In this document: in pieces, positions 7,287 to 15,193 of the stretch
Layout of the letters: every line of letters starts with the position of its first letter
Position numbering within the stretch: position 1 is the stretch's first letter
Assembly: GCA_036733345.1 (NCBI GenBank)
Contig: DAINAR010000031.1
Coordinates: 1-36,266, forward strand
From: JAFGMQ01 sp036733345
Lineage (GTDB): Bacteria > Desulfobacterota > DSM-4660 > Desulfatiglandales > Desulfatiglandaceae
DNA length: 36,266 nt
Reading direction: 5' to 3'
Notes under the pieces: generated by a model
The model's input: only the letters and a program-made list of their open reading frames with translations
Told to the model about the DNA's origin: nothing
Database searches by the model: none
Translations under genes and position numbers: made by a program

Positions 7287-7568
7287 CTATTTTACATCTA
7301 TGCCCATGTTTTCTCTCACCTGGTTGAACTGCGCTCTAATTCTTCCTGCCGATACTCCCATAGCTATAGACTGAACAGCTCCAATCTCTTCGTCACTAAT
7401 CCCGTTTTCTTTGGCAACTCCAAAGAAATAATCCATTCATGGATAACAACCAATAGATAATGAGGCTGCCAACTGGATCATAACTGTTGTTTTTATATCT
7501 AAAATTCCATTCTTAACTGTTGACTCGAAAAATTCTTCGTACTTTTGTCTTTGCATTTGAGGCAACAT
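7287..7568 (-). CDS. Candidate selenoprotein, AhpD/carboxymuconolactone-decarboxylase-like, in-frame UGA as Sec44
   Basis: Reading through one UGA (7439-7437) gives a 93-residue protein with the full small CMD/AhpD pattern. LDIKTTVMIQLAASLSIGCYP, then the UGA residue, MDYFFGVAKENG and ISDEEIGAVQSIAMGVSAGRI match the family's helix, CxxC and helix order. The first cysteine is Cys41, and UGA falls exactly at the second cysteine position (CxxU). The ATG at 7568 has an AAAGGAG Shine-Dalgarno seven to eight bases upstream, and the frame stays open to TAG at 7287. A 9-bp perfect hairpin immediately follows the UGA. AhpD-like proteins are thiol redox enzymes, and selenocysteine versions are known in bacteria. 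YedF and DUF3343 selenium genes are in the same window. The alternative, a pseudogene with a nonsense mutation, is less likely given the hairpin. Confidence 0.82.
7406..7428 (-). promoter_or_regulatory. Bacterial SECIS-like hairpin for UGA recoding
   Basis: On the minus strand TTTCTTTGG pairs perfectly with CCAAAGAAA around the loop AGTTG (RNA AGUUG). The loop starts 17 bases after the UGA, inside the range described for bacterial SECIS elements, and has G at loop position 2 followed by U, as in elements that bind SelB. Because it lies within the coding sequence, a perfect 9-bp stem is unlikely by chance. Confidence 0.75.
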
Positions 7569-7958
7569 CTGATCTCCTTTTAATTTTAGCAGTCATTAAC
7601 ATTCTTGAAACAAATCAAATGCTCTTATATTTGACTGTAATTAAGTGCTAATCATACCTTATTAGAGTAGAACAACTAATTTATGAATGAAGATATATGA
7701 AGCTGGAAAAACCTGCAAAATGAGTTTAAACAACTATTAAAAGAGCTTGTCAAATAGAATTTAAAATGGCTGTCAGTTGTAAGTTAGGATCTGCCAGCGG
7801 GATGTTTAGGACAGTATGTTTATCTCAGGATATCTTTTTTTGAGGCATGATCTCTTAGCAGGAATTAAGATGCGCGGGAGAATAGACCTTAACAGATAAA
7901 TAAGGGTGACTCCTGCTTTGTTATATTTTGGATACCCTGTCTTTTAATGCCAAAAATT

Positions 7959-7977
7959 GATAATGAAATCATTAATA
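7959..7977 (+). promoter_or_regulatory. Fur-family-like operator palindrome upstream of the TonB/ECF operon
   Basis: GATAATGAAATCATTAATA contains the exact inverted repeat TAATGA-AA-TCATTA (7961-7974), which is close to the classical Fur box but one base short. It directly abuts the TTGACA at 7978. The position suggests metal-dependent repression of the receptor operon by a Fur-family regulator (Fur, Zur or Nur). AT-rich background makes chance possible. Confidence 0.45.
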
Positions 7978-8006
7978 TTGACAATTGAAAACTCAAAAGG
8001 TATGTA
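7978..8006 (+). promoter_or_regulatory. Possible promoter of the TonB/ECF operon
   Basis: An exact TTGACA at 7978-7983 is followed after 17 bases by TATGTA (8001-8006), a weak -10 matching three of six consensus positions. It lies ~65 bases before the receptor start and next to the Fur-like palindrome, which supports it. The -10 is poor, so an activator or another promoter may be used. Confidence 0.35.
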
Positions 8007-8069
8007 GCTTAGTCATAATTTAGATCTTGTCAAGTAAAGTAAGCAGGAGAATTTACTAGGAGGAAATAA

Positions 8070-10097
8070 ATGTTAAAAGGAAGATGGGGAATTTCAAGGG
8101 TAATAATGGTAATTATTGCCCTGTTTATAATCATACCGAACACTGTAAGGTCAGAAGATAAACAGAATGCTGTTAAGGACAGCTCGGATGTCTACACCCT
8201 TGGAGAGGTGGTAGTAAGCGGCAGGGCAGAGGGAGTTGAGACAATATCAACTTTCAGGGAGATAACTGCGGAAGAAATTCAGAATCAGGGGGCCAGAAAT
8301 TTGAGTGAGGCCCTTGATCTGCTGCCCGGAGTTGATATCCGTTACGGGGCACAGGGTGTTCCCCGTGTTGATATAAGGGGATTCCGCTCAAGGCATGTAA
8401 TACTGCTCTTAAACGGCATTCCTTTTAATTCAAGCTTTGACGGCCAGTTTGATCCTTCTATTATACCGGTCGAAAACATAGCCAGGATAAAAGTTTCGTA
8501 CAATAACCATTCAGTGCTGTACGGTCCTGGTGGTCTTGGCGGTGTAATCGATATTATTACAAAGAAAGGTACAAAAGAGGTACACGGTAAGCTCCACGGC
8601 CAGATGGGCGAAGGCGACCTTACGATGGGGAAGTTCAATCTGTCAGGAGGAAAAGGATCAGCAGACTTCTTTATCAGCGGCAGTGCACTGGACAGGGACT
8701 GCTTCCCTTTGTCCCATAAATTCGATGCCACATCCGAACAGAAGAGCGGCGACAGGGACAACAGTGACAAAAAGGCAGAGAACCTGTTTGCCAATATCGG
8801 TTATGCCCCTACCGATGTGTGGAAGATAGGGGTGGTAATGAACTATCTCAATGGAGAATACGGCATTCCTCCCATCACAATAAACGATAAATCCGATCCA
8901 TATGCCCAGTCACCAAAATATGAGCGCATGGATAATTACAGCGGTTTTTCAGGGCAGCTCTCGACAGAGCTGGATATCCCGGGACCGGTCACAGTAAGAG
9001 GCTCGGTTTATGCAAGCAAGCTTAGGGAAGAGACCAAGAGATACGATAATAATCAATATAATTCCATGGATGATACGAGTATTAAAGGAACCGGATGGGA
9101 AAAGGACAAGACCAATATCAAGGGCGGTTCAATCCAGACTCAGTATGACCTCCAGTCAGCCGGAATGATAACTCTGGGATTGATGGCCGATCGTCAGGAA
9201 TTTGATGCAAACGGTGAGGTCAGGGACAATGAGGTGAAGAAGAAAAAATACGATTTCCGTGCCTTTTCATCGGTTCATCATGTCACAACATACACTGCGG
9301 CGATGGAATACGAGGTGTCACCTGTTGACAATCTGGGCCTTGTACTCGGTTATAGCCACAGCTGGTTCAAAAAAGAAGCAGATGAGGATGATGATGAAGG
9401 AAGCTTCCTTGCAGGAGCGAACTATGACATCAGTGAGGATACCCGGATAAAGGGGTCTTTTTCAAGGAACATAAGATTTCCCTCCATCCGACAGCTCTAT
9501 GAAGAGGGTACCGGAAACTCGAAACTGACCACAGAGACATCTTACACCTACGAGGTTGGTGTGGAACAAAGCCTGCCGGGTAATTCACTTTTGACCGTTA
9601 CAGGTTTTTATTCAGATCTGAAGGATTATATCGAAAAAAATATTGATGACGTATATGAAAACAATGAGAAATATCGGTTCAGAGGAATCGAAGTCACTGC
9701 CCAGACGAGGTTTATTGATAATCTCCTTCTGAGGCTTGGATATACACTTATTGACAGCAAGGATAAATCGGAGGGAACCGCCAAGGATGAACTCCAGTAC
9801 AGACCCAAACACAAGGTCACGCTGGAGGCTAAATATACCTTTGCCTGCGGCTTTTCCGCATACATGGATATAATATATAATGCAGAGCAGTATTATTATT
9901 CAAGGAAAGAACCGATCACAAAGGCTAAACTGCAGAACTATACACTTGTTAACATCAAATTCGACAAAGAGCTTATGAACGGAAAATTCAACCTGTTTGC
10001 AGGTGCGGATAATCTATTTGATAAGAACTATGAGCAGTCTTATGGCTATCCCCAGCCTGGAAGAGTCATATACGGAGGTATCGAATTTTCTTTTTAA
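8070..10097 (+). CDS. TonB-dependent outer-membrane receptor
   Basis: 675-residue TonB-dependent receptor that would import a scarce ligand through the outer membrane using TonB energy. It has a signal peptide (about 1-28, hydrophobic IMVIIALFIIIPN), a plug domain at about 45-160 (EVVVSGRAEG; ALDLLPGVDIR; VDIRGFRSRHVILLLNGIPF; VLYGPGGLGGVIDIITKKG) and a 22-strand-type barrel ending in an aromatic residue (GRVIYGGIEFSF). The length is typical. A strong AGGAGG Shine-Dalgarno precedes the ATG. Nine bases downstream begins a fused ECF ATPase gene, so receptor and ECF transporter almost certainly handle one substrate. The similarity pattern resembles siderophore/cobalamin (BtuB-like) receptors, but the ligand cannot be assigned. 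A Fur-like box upstream points to a metal or metal chelate. Confidence 0.93.
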   Translation: MLKGRWGISRVIMVIIALFIIIPNTVRSEDKQNAVKDSSDVYTLGEVVVSGRAEGVETISTFREITAEEIQNQGARNLSEALDLLPGVDIRYGAQGVPRVDIRGFRSRHVILLLNGIPFNSSFDGQFDPSIIPVENIARIKVSYNNHSVLYGPGGLGGVIDIITKKGTKEVHGKLHGQMGEGDLTMGKFNLSGGKGSADFFISGSALDRDCFPLSHKFDATSEQKSGDRDNSDKKAENLFANIGYAPTDVWKIGVVMNYLNGEYGIPPITINDKSDPYAQSPKYERMDNYSGFSGQLSTELDIPGPVTVRGSVYASKLREETKRYDNNQYNSMDDTSIKGTGWEKDKTNIKGGSIQTQYDLQSAGMITLGLMADRQEFDANGEVRDNEVKKKKYDFRAFSSVHHVTTYTAAMEYEVSPVDNLGLVLGYSHSWFKKEADEDDDEGSFLAGANYDISEDTRIKGSFSRNIRFPSIRQLYEEGTGNSKLTTETSYTYEVGVEQSLPGNSLLTVTGFYSDLKDYIEKNIDDVYENNEKYRFRGIEVTAQTRFIDNLLLRLGYTLIDSKDKSEGTAKDELQYRPKHKVTLEAKYTFACGFSAYMDIIYNAEQYYYSRKEPITKAKLQNYTLVNIKFDKELMNGKFNLFAGADNLFDKNYEQSYGYPQPGRVIYGGIEFSF

Positions 10098-10106
10098 TGC
10101 CTGAAA

Positions 10107-11477
10107 ATGAGGGATATACTGCGTATTGAAAATTTTTCCTATGCATATCCAGGGGCCGAAAGATATATCTTAAGAGATGTTGATATGGAAATCGGCCCCG
10201 GTGAGTGCCACTGCCTAACAGGACCGACCGGATCAGGAAAAACAACACTGCTTATGGCAATAAAGGGGATTCTGCCTTCCGGACAGCAGCAGGGAAAGAT
10301 CGTATGTGAAGGGATAAAGGAGGATGGATCTCCGTCAGCAGGAATTGTGCTGCAAGACCCTGAGACCCAGTTGCTGGGTTCCACTGTGGGATCGGATGTT
10401 GCATTCGGGCTTGAAAACCAATGTGTAGATCCCGGCCTTATGACAGAACGTGTGGAGGCTGCTCTCTCGGCTGTTGGCTTGGAAAAACCTCTGGATTTCA
10501 ATGTCAGAAGGCTTTCAATGGGCCAGAAATATCGACTGATTCTGGCCTCACTCTTTGTAATGAAGCCTGAGCTGCTGCTTATTGATGAACCGGCAGCTCA
10601 GTTGGATCCGGAAGGCCTTTCACATCTTCTTGAGCTGGTTCTTCGCCTGAAGTCCTCGGGTATGGCGTTTATCATCTGCGAGCATAATCCTGAACCATTT
10701 TATAAGGCAATTGATACATTCTGGGAACTGGATAAAGAAGGGAGTATCAGCAGGTCGTCTCCCCGAAATGCCGCTCTTTCTTTCAGGGTCTCCGAAACGA
10801 AAAAATTGCCTGAACCCGATAATTGCCTGCCCTTGATACATGCGAAAGATCTTCTTGTTGAGGGTCAGAAAGGATATCCGATATGGTCTGATGTCTCTTT
10901 TGATCTGGGAGCGGGACGGCGTATGGCCGTTTGGGGCCCGAACGGCGCAGGTAAGACTACTTTGCTACGCTGTCTTACCGGTTTTTTAAAACCTGCTTCC
11001 GGTACGGTGGAAATGTTTGGAAGAAGGCCTGAACCAAAAGTCTTGCGGGGGAGATTGGGATGCCTTTTCCAGAACCCTCAGAAACAGATCTTTGAAACAA
11101 CTGTTTTTGAAGAGATCGCCTTTCCGCTGAAGCGCTTGCGAACGGAAGAGAGGCTATTGGAGAAAAGGATTCAGAACGTGCTTGAGCTGTGCGGGATAGA
11201 AGATCTGGTGCTGGCCTCTCCCCATAAGCTCAGTTATGGACAGAAACATCTTGTGGCCCTTGCTTCGATATTAGCACCTGAGCCAGAACTGCTGATCCTG
11301 GATGATCCCTTTGCCGGTCTTGATACTGCATACTGCAGCAGGATATCTGAATTGCTGGTCACTCTCAGCCAGGAGCAGGGGACATCGGTATTATGGACAG
11401 TACACAATCCTTCGCAGGTTTCTAACTGGGCGGATATCATCCTGAATGCGCAGGGAGGGCGGATTACTCTGCAATGA
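10107..11477 (+). CDS. Fused double ATPase of an ECF transporter (EcfA-EcfA')
   Basis: 456 residues with two complete ABC ATPase domains, corresponding to EcfA1 and EcfA2 on one chain. The first has Walker A GPTGSGKTT (39-47), an LSMGQ signature and LLLIDEP Walker B. The second has Walker A GPNGAGKTT (277-285), signature LSYGQ, and LLILDDP. Together they would power uptake through the EcfT and S proteins encoded next. It begins 9 bp after the TonB receptor stop, and the next gene starts within 5 bp of its stop, so the genes form one operon. The fusion fixes a heterodimer. A DDP variant of Walker B in the second half is common in this group. Confidence 0.92.
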   Translation: MRDILRIENFSYAYPGAERYILRDVDMEIGPGECHCLTGPTGSGKTTLLMAIKGILPSGQQQGKIVCEGIKEDGSPSAGIVLQDPETQLLGSTVGSDVAFGLENQCVDPGLMTERVEAALSAVGLEKPLDFNVRRLSMGQKYRLILASLFVMKPELLLIDEPAAQLDPEGLSHLLELVLRLKSSGMAFIICEHNPEPFYKAIDTFWELDKEGSISRSSPRNAALSFRVSETKKLPEPDNCLPLIHAKDLLVEGQKGYPIWSDVSFDLGAGRRMAVWGPNGAGKTTLLRCLTGFLKPASGTVEMFGRRPEPKVLRGRLGCLFQNPQKQIFETTVFEEIAFPLKRLRTEERLLEKRIQNVLELCGIEDLVLASPHKLSYGQKHLVALASILAPEPELLILDDPFAGLDTAYCSRISELLVTLSQEQGTSVLWTVHNPSQVSNWADIILNAQGGRITLQ

Positions 11478-11481
11478 AGTG

Positions 11482-12123
11482 ATGAGCAGATATCCTGATC
11501 AGCAGGGGATGAATATCCCTGCCGGACTTAAATTATTGTGCTGCACACTGCTTTCTATCTGTGCATTTGCAGCTAGACCGGTCTGGGCGCTTATTGTCCT
11601 GAGCTTGATCAATCTTCTAATTGTCCTTGCATTCAGGCTGGGTATCTCCTTCTTTAAAAAGGAGATAAGGGTATTTATCTGGCAGAGCCTTATTATTATG
11701 GGCCTTTACAGTCTCCGCTTCGGATTTGATCACGGGCTTCTGCCGGGATTTCTGACTTCATGGCAGCTGTTTCTGGCATTTGTGCCGGGGGTCATGTTTA
11801 TTCAGACAACCCCGAGGTCCCAGGTGGCCAGGACCCTGTCCAGGATCATGCCCTGGAAAATGGCGTTTGTCCTGTCCACGAGTATGCAATTCATGGGACT
11901 TCTGCTGGAGGAGATAAGGGGTATATATGAGGCCCAGGCCCTGAAGGGAGGAAGAATCCTTTTAAAAGACATATGGAAGCCATGGAACTGGCCGGATCTT
12001 GTCCACTGCCTTATAGTCCCTGGTATTGTTCAGAGCATGGCAGTGGCTAACCAGATTGCACTGGCCGCCAAAGCCAGAGACTTTGGGAAGAACAACAATC
12101 GCACCTATTGGCCGGGTGATTAG
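11482..12123 (+). CDS. ECF transporter transmembrane component (EcfT/CbiQ-like)
   Basis: About 213 residues with several hydrophobic segments (ALIVLSLINLLIVLAF; IWQSLIIMGLYSL; LFLAFVPGVMFI). The C-terminal coupling helices carry the two Ala/Arg/Gly-type motifs of EcfT (EAQALKGGR and AAKARDFG), which sit in the ATPase grooves. I chose ATG 11482, five bases after the ATPase stop; GTG 11479 and ATG 11509 are alternatives and none has a strong Shine-Dalgarno, consistent with translational coupling. It couples ATP hydrolysis by the fused ATPase to the S component encoded next. Confidence 0.88.
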   Translation: MSRYPDQQGMNIPAGLKLLCCTLLSICAFAARPVWALIVLSLINLLIVLAFRLGISFFKKEIRVFIWQSLIIMGLYSLRFGFDHGLLPGFLTSWQLFLAFVPGVMFIQTTPRSQVARTLSRIMPWKMAFVLSTSMQFMGLLLEEIRGIYEAQALKGGRILLKDIWKPWNWPDLVHCLIVPGIVQSMAVANQIALAAKARDFGKNNNRTYWPGD

Positions 12124-12142
12124 GATCTAATTTATATTGATT

Positions 12143-12700
12143 ATGAAAGAACGAAAAGGAAGAGAAAAAGCGGGATTTTTTAATATACATTTGAAGGATG
12201 CCCTGTTCCTGGGCTTTTGTGCGGTATTTATTCTCATCTTCAGGGCTGCATTTAGATTGCACCTGAATATTACAGGGCATTCCATGTTATTCAGCATCTT
12301 TTTCCTTCTCCTTGCAAGGGGCTGTATATCATTCAGGCTGGCAGCTTCTCTTACCGGTCTGCTGGCTGGTTGCATGGCAATAATACTGGGGCTGGGAAAG
12401 GGGGGGCCTCTTCTTCTGCTGAGATTTGTTCTGCCGGGGCTCATAATTGATATGGGGGCCTTTTGTATTCCATCAATGTTCAGGAGCTATGTGCTTTGCG
12501 CTCTGGCTGGAGCCGTGGCATCTTCATCAAAGTTTCTGAGTACATATATTGTGGATACGATGATAGGAATGGAAAAGAGTATCATATTTCAACATGCCCT
12601 TATTGAGAGCGGCGCAGCAATTCTTTTTGGCATAGCCGGAAGTTTTTTTATACCTCCTGTGATCCGGAGGTTAAAGGCCTATGGGGTAATTGATTATTAA
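12143..12700 (+). CDS. Putative substrate-binding S component of the ECF transporter
   Basis: About 185 residues, strongly hydrophobic, with roughly five membrane segments (DALFLGFCAVFILIF; SIFFLLLARG; LTGLLAGCMAIILGL; LRFVLPGLIIDMGAF; a C-terminal GIAGSFFIPP). A basic N-terminus precedes the first helix. Size, topology and position right after EcfT fit an ECF S component, and the GLLAGC...RFVLPGLIID pattern resembles S proteins. I do not recognise a known subtype, so the vitamin or metal bound is unknown. I take ATG 12143 rather than the TTG two codons earlier. Confidence 0.75.
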   Translation: MKERKGREKAGFFNIHLKDALFLGFCAVFILIFRAAFRLHLNITGHSMLFSIFFLLLARGCISFRLAASLTGLLAGCMAIILGLGKGGPLLLLRFVLPGLIIDMGAFCIPSMFRSYVLCALAGAVASSSKFLSTYIVDTMIGMEKSIIFQHALIESGAAILFGIAGSFFIPPVIRRLKAYGVIDY

Positions 12701-12732
12701 TTGTAGTTTAATTATCGTGATTTGGAGTAATT

Positions 12733-13467
12733 ATGAGGATTTATATTGGATTTGATGATACTGATACGGCTTTGAGTGACCGTGGAACCGGAAAACTCTC
12801 ACGCTGGTTTGAAAATAAACTGCCCACAGGTACCAGGCAATGGGGCGTAATTAGACAGCAATTGCCGGTACTCGAAGGTATACCTTTTACCTCACACAAC
12901 AGTTCTGCATGTGTAGTGGTGGAGGCAGATGATCCGTCATTTGCTGACACACTTACCACACTGGCTGCAGAACATATTCAGGAATATTTCCTGGAAGGCA
13001 GTGATCCGGGACTTTGTGTGGTAGCTGAGAACAATCATCCCATGAACGGACTTATCAACTTCGGGAAAGAATGCTGTTTCAGGATAGTGACCCAGAAAGA
13101 GGCGATGGAGGCCGCCCGGGACGTGCATCTGTCCGGACATGGCGGAACGAATGACGGTATTATCGGAGCTGCCGCAGCCGTGGGCCTTACCATGTATGGA
13201 TGGAGCGGCCGGTTTATTGAATTCGGAAGGCTCAGGGACTTTGCCGACAGCGTAACGGTAGGCGAACTTGAGGAAAAAGGCATTCAGGTGGTGTCTATTG
13301 ACCGAAATGCAATAGTGCCGGGGCCAGCTGATCTGTTGAAGACAAATGGGTGGCTTAGGCCCAGGTTATGGGGCGGAAAACCCATATTAGCTGTTCAGGC
13401 GTTTCAGGAAGAGCCTTTTAAATGGGAAGTGGTTGGAAAGAAGGGCAAGAAAGCACACATGCAATAG
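12733..13467 (+). CDS. FDDTD-motif protein related to the N-terminal domain of TiaS-like enzymes
   Basis: 244 residues. The N-terminal FDDTD motif (7-11), followed by DRGTGKLSRWFE, is the hallmark of the ATP-binding domain of archaeal tRNA(Ile2) agmatinylcytidine synthetase (TiaS). The zinc-ribbon and OB parts of true TiaS are absent, so a tRNA role is unlikely. Further conserved-looking blocks are SGHGGTNDGIIGAAAAVGL (about 136-154) and the C-terminal GGKPILAVQ. It follows the EcfS gene by 32 bp with a GGAG Shine-Dalgarno, so it is probably in the transporter operon and may act on the imported molecule with ATP. That last point is inference; the reaction is unknown. Confidence 0.7.
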   Translation: MRIYIGFDDTDTALSDRGTGKLSRWFENKLPTGTRQWGVIRQQLPVLEGIPFTSHNSSACVVVEADDPSFADTLTTLAAEHIQEYFLEGSDPGLCVVAENNHPMNGLINFGKECCFRIVTQKEAMEAARDVHLSGHGGTNDGIIGAAAAVGLTMYGWSGRFIEFGRLRDFADSVTVGELEEKGIQVVSIDRNAIVPGPADLLKTNGWLRPRLWGGKPILAVQAFQEEPFKWEVVGKKGKKAHMQ

Positions 13468-13606
13468 ACTTTCCTGCGATTTAATCTGCATAGACCATTG
13501 GAATAAATCTGCAACTTAAGGTTCAGCGGATATAATGATATCATTACTATATGCCATAGAAGTTCAGGGTATGCGTCCAGGGAAAATGACACCCCCTCAT
13601 TTTTTG

Positions 13607-14482
13607 TTAAAAATTGCTTACAATAAGGTCGCCGAGAGGCATATTATGAATCATTGAATATGGTTCGCATTTGCACTGTATGAGGAAGGTGCATTTTCCC
13701 ATAAGGCTTTTTTCTTCGGAAAGTGAATCATAATTCCCCCCTCCCTTGGAGATAACGAGATCTGCTTCGCTTATAAGTGATTTTACCTGCGAGGATACTT
13801 TTTCCAGTATTGTTCCCGGGACAGGTTCATTGATGCCGTTTTCAACAACCTCTGCAACCTTATCCAATCCAGCATGGAGGGCGTCTTCCTTTATCGCATC
13901 ATTCAGCGCCGGGATCGTCCTTGTTATGAAAGTAATATCCGGATCATAATAAGACCGGAGGGTTTCAATAAACAGTCTGTCAAAGAATATCTCTCCGCAG
14001 TTATCTCCCAAATATACAACTGTTTTGGCTCTGGTCAGCCTTTCTTTAAATCCCTCAACATTTTTAAGGCTGATTGAACCTTTTTTAAGGGTATTTATAA
14101 CATTCTTTGTAGGCTTTTTCTTTGAACCGGTCATTATGTCTATGGCATTCCCGGATATGGCGAATTTCAATGATTCCAGAAAGGGGTCATGGCTCTTTGA
14201 AACAATTTCCTTTGCAAAAGGATAAATCGTTAAACCAGCTTCATTCTGCTGCTCCTTCATTTTTTTTAAGGGATCATTCACACCCAGCATATCTTCCATG
14301 ATAAGCCAGACATCTCTAATTATTTCCGGAGATGTGACATCCCATCTGTTCCCGTTGTAGTAATCTAATTTCAGGATTTCTTTGGTAAATTTTTTAAGTT
14401 GAGCCTGGTCTTTTGAAGCAATACGGGCAATATTAACCGCCATTCTCAGTGTGCAGTGAATGCAGTCAGGCCAGATAAGCAT
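13607..14482 (-). CDS. DUF89/ARMT1-like protein, possible damage-control phosphatase
   Basis: 291-residue DUF89-family protein. The N-terminal IWPDCIHCTLRMA (3-15) carries a CxxC pair typical of the prokaryotic subgroup. YLGDNCGEIFFDRLFIETL (about 155-173) and the ISKGGGNYDSLSE motif match the metal-binding core of DUF89 phosphatases, which remove damaged or side-product phosphometabolites. It is the distal gene of the minus-strand block after the selenium genes and converges on the FDDTD gene. The 3' flank shows no clear terminator. Its substrate in this context is unknown. Confidence 0.82.
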   Translation of the reverse strand: MLIWPDCIHCTLRMAVNIARIASKDQAQLKKFTKEILKLDYYNGNRWDVTSPEIIRDVWLIMEDMLGVNDPLKKMKEQQNEAGLTIYPFAKEIVSKSHDPFLESLKFAISGNAIDIMTGSKKKPTKNVINTLKKGSISLKNVEGFKERLTRAKTVVYLGDNCGEIFFDRLFIETLRSYYDPDITFITRTIPALNDAIKEDALHAGLDKVAEVVENGINEPVPGTILEKVSSQVKSLISEADLVISKGGGNYDSLSEEKSLMGKCTFLIQCKCEPYSMIHNMPLGDLIVSNF

Positions 14483-14641
14483 TTAACGGTCTCCTTAATA
14501 TTTGATAAGTTAGTTGATATGAAATAATTGATTATCATATCCGAGACAAAAATTAAATGCCTACCTGTTCTTAGTTGTCTTTTTTCCTGATTTTTCACGC
14601 AATCCAGTTACGTTTTTTAAGGTTCATGAAAACATCACTCA

Positions 14642-14872
14642 TCATTCAAACGGGCATGACAATAAACTCGCATGATACACATGCTTGTCTCCGCAAAACG
14701 GACAGGGTTCGTTGAGCACCACCTTTGCATCAAGAGTTCTGTTTCCAGCCTCATCTGTAATGATACCCCTGTTATCCCGGAGGCTGAAATTAGAACTTTC
14801 AAAGACCTTGTTATGGGTCGGGCAAACAAAAACAAATTTCATCTCTTCTGTTTGTCCCATACCTTTTGCCAT
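14642..14872 (-). CDS. Small zinc-ribbon-like hypothetical protein
   Basis: 76 residues, family not recognised. FVFVCPTHNKVFESSN near the start and EPCPFCGDKHVYHASLLSCPF at the end give Cys/His pairs (CPTH; CPFCGDKH) that look like a zinc ribbon. The ATG has an AAGGAG Shine-Dalgarno eight bases upstream, supporting translation. It lies between DUF3343 and DUF89 genes on the same strand, ~90 bp after DUF3343, so it may belong to the selenium-linked operon. Confidence 0.62.
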   Translation of the reverse strand: MAKGMGQTEEMKFVFVCPTHNKVFESSNFSLRDNRGIITDEAGNRTLDAKVVLNEPCPFCGDKHVYHASLLSCPFE

Positions 14873-14962
14873 TTCGCCATACTCCTTGAATTGTTTTACG
14901 ATTTATTGAAGGACATGCGATTTCCATCATAAGTCTAAAATTTCTTTGAATTTCTTATATCC

Positions 14963-15193
14963 TTATAAAGACTGAATACTGAAGGTTTCACACTTTTCCG
15001 TAAGTGTATTTTCAATCAGTTGCAGGTGTTCAGGGAGAAATCTGATACAGACTCCGCAGTCAGAACTTATTTTCCTCGGTACCGGTATGACTTTGTGGGG
15101 TACCTGGGCCTCTTTTAAAATTCGCTCTGCCTTTATTACGTGGCTCACCGATTGAAAAAGAGCTACGAGATATTTTTCTGATGTTTCTGTCAT
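14963..15193 (-). CDS. DUF3343 protein, putative selenium/sulfur carrier
   Basis: 76 residues with the DUF3343 pattern: an N-terminal strand LVALFQSVSHVIKAERILKEA, then HKVIPVPRKISSDCGVCIRF, in which the DCGVC cysteines (about 46-49) are the family's hallmark. DUF3343 commonly accompanies YedF and a TIGR01977-type cysteine desulfurase in genomes with selenium-dependent molybdenum hydroxylases (established association). Its start overlaps the yedF stop by four bases, a strong sign of coupled expression. It may carry persulfide or selenide between the desulfurase and YedF; that role is inferred. Confidence 0.85.
   Translation of the reverse strand: MTETSEKYLVALFQSVSHVIKAERILKEAQVPHKVIPVPRKISSDCGVCIRFLPEHLQLIENTLTEKCETFSIQSL

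Larger units (their letters stand above)
7569..8069. other. Divergent intergenic region between the selenoprotein candidate and the TonB receptor
   Basis: No gene is supported in this 501-bp stretch. It must hold the minus-strand promoter of the selenoprotein candidate and the + strand promoter/operator of the TonB-ECF operon. The last 115 bases contain a Fur-like palindrome and a TTGACA box. I looked for cobalamin, molybdenum-cofactor and preQ1 riboswitch signatures and saw none. Confidence 0.55.

Noticed and set aside
7600..8069. Riboswitch upstream of the TonB receptor
   Set aside because: No cobalamin, molybdenum-cofactor or other known aptamer signature could be seen; a protein operator is better supported.
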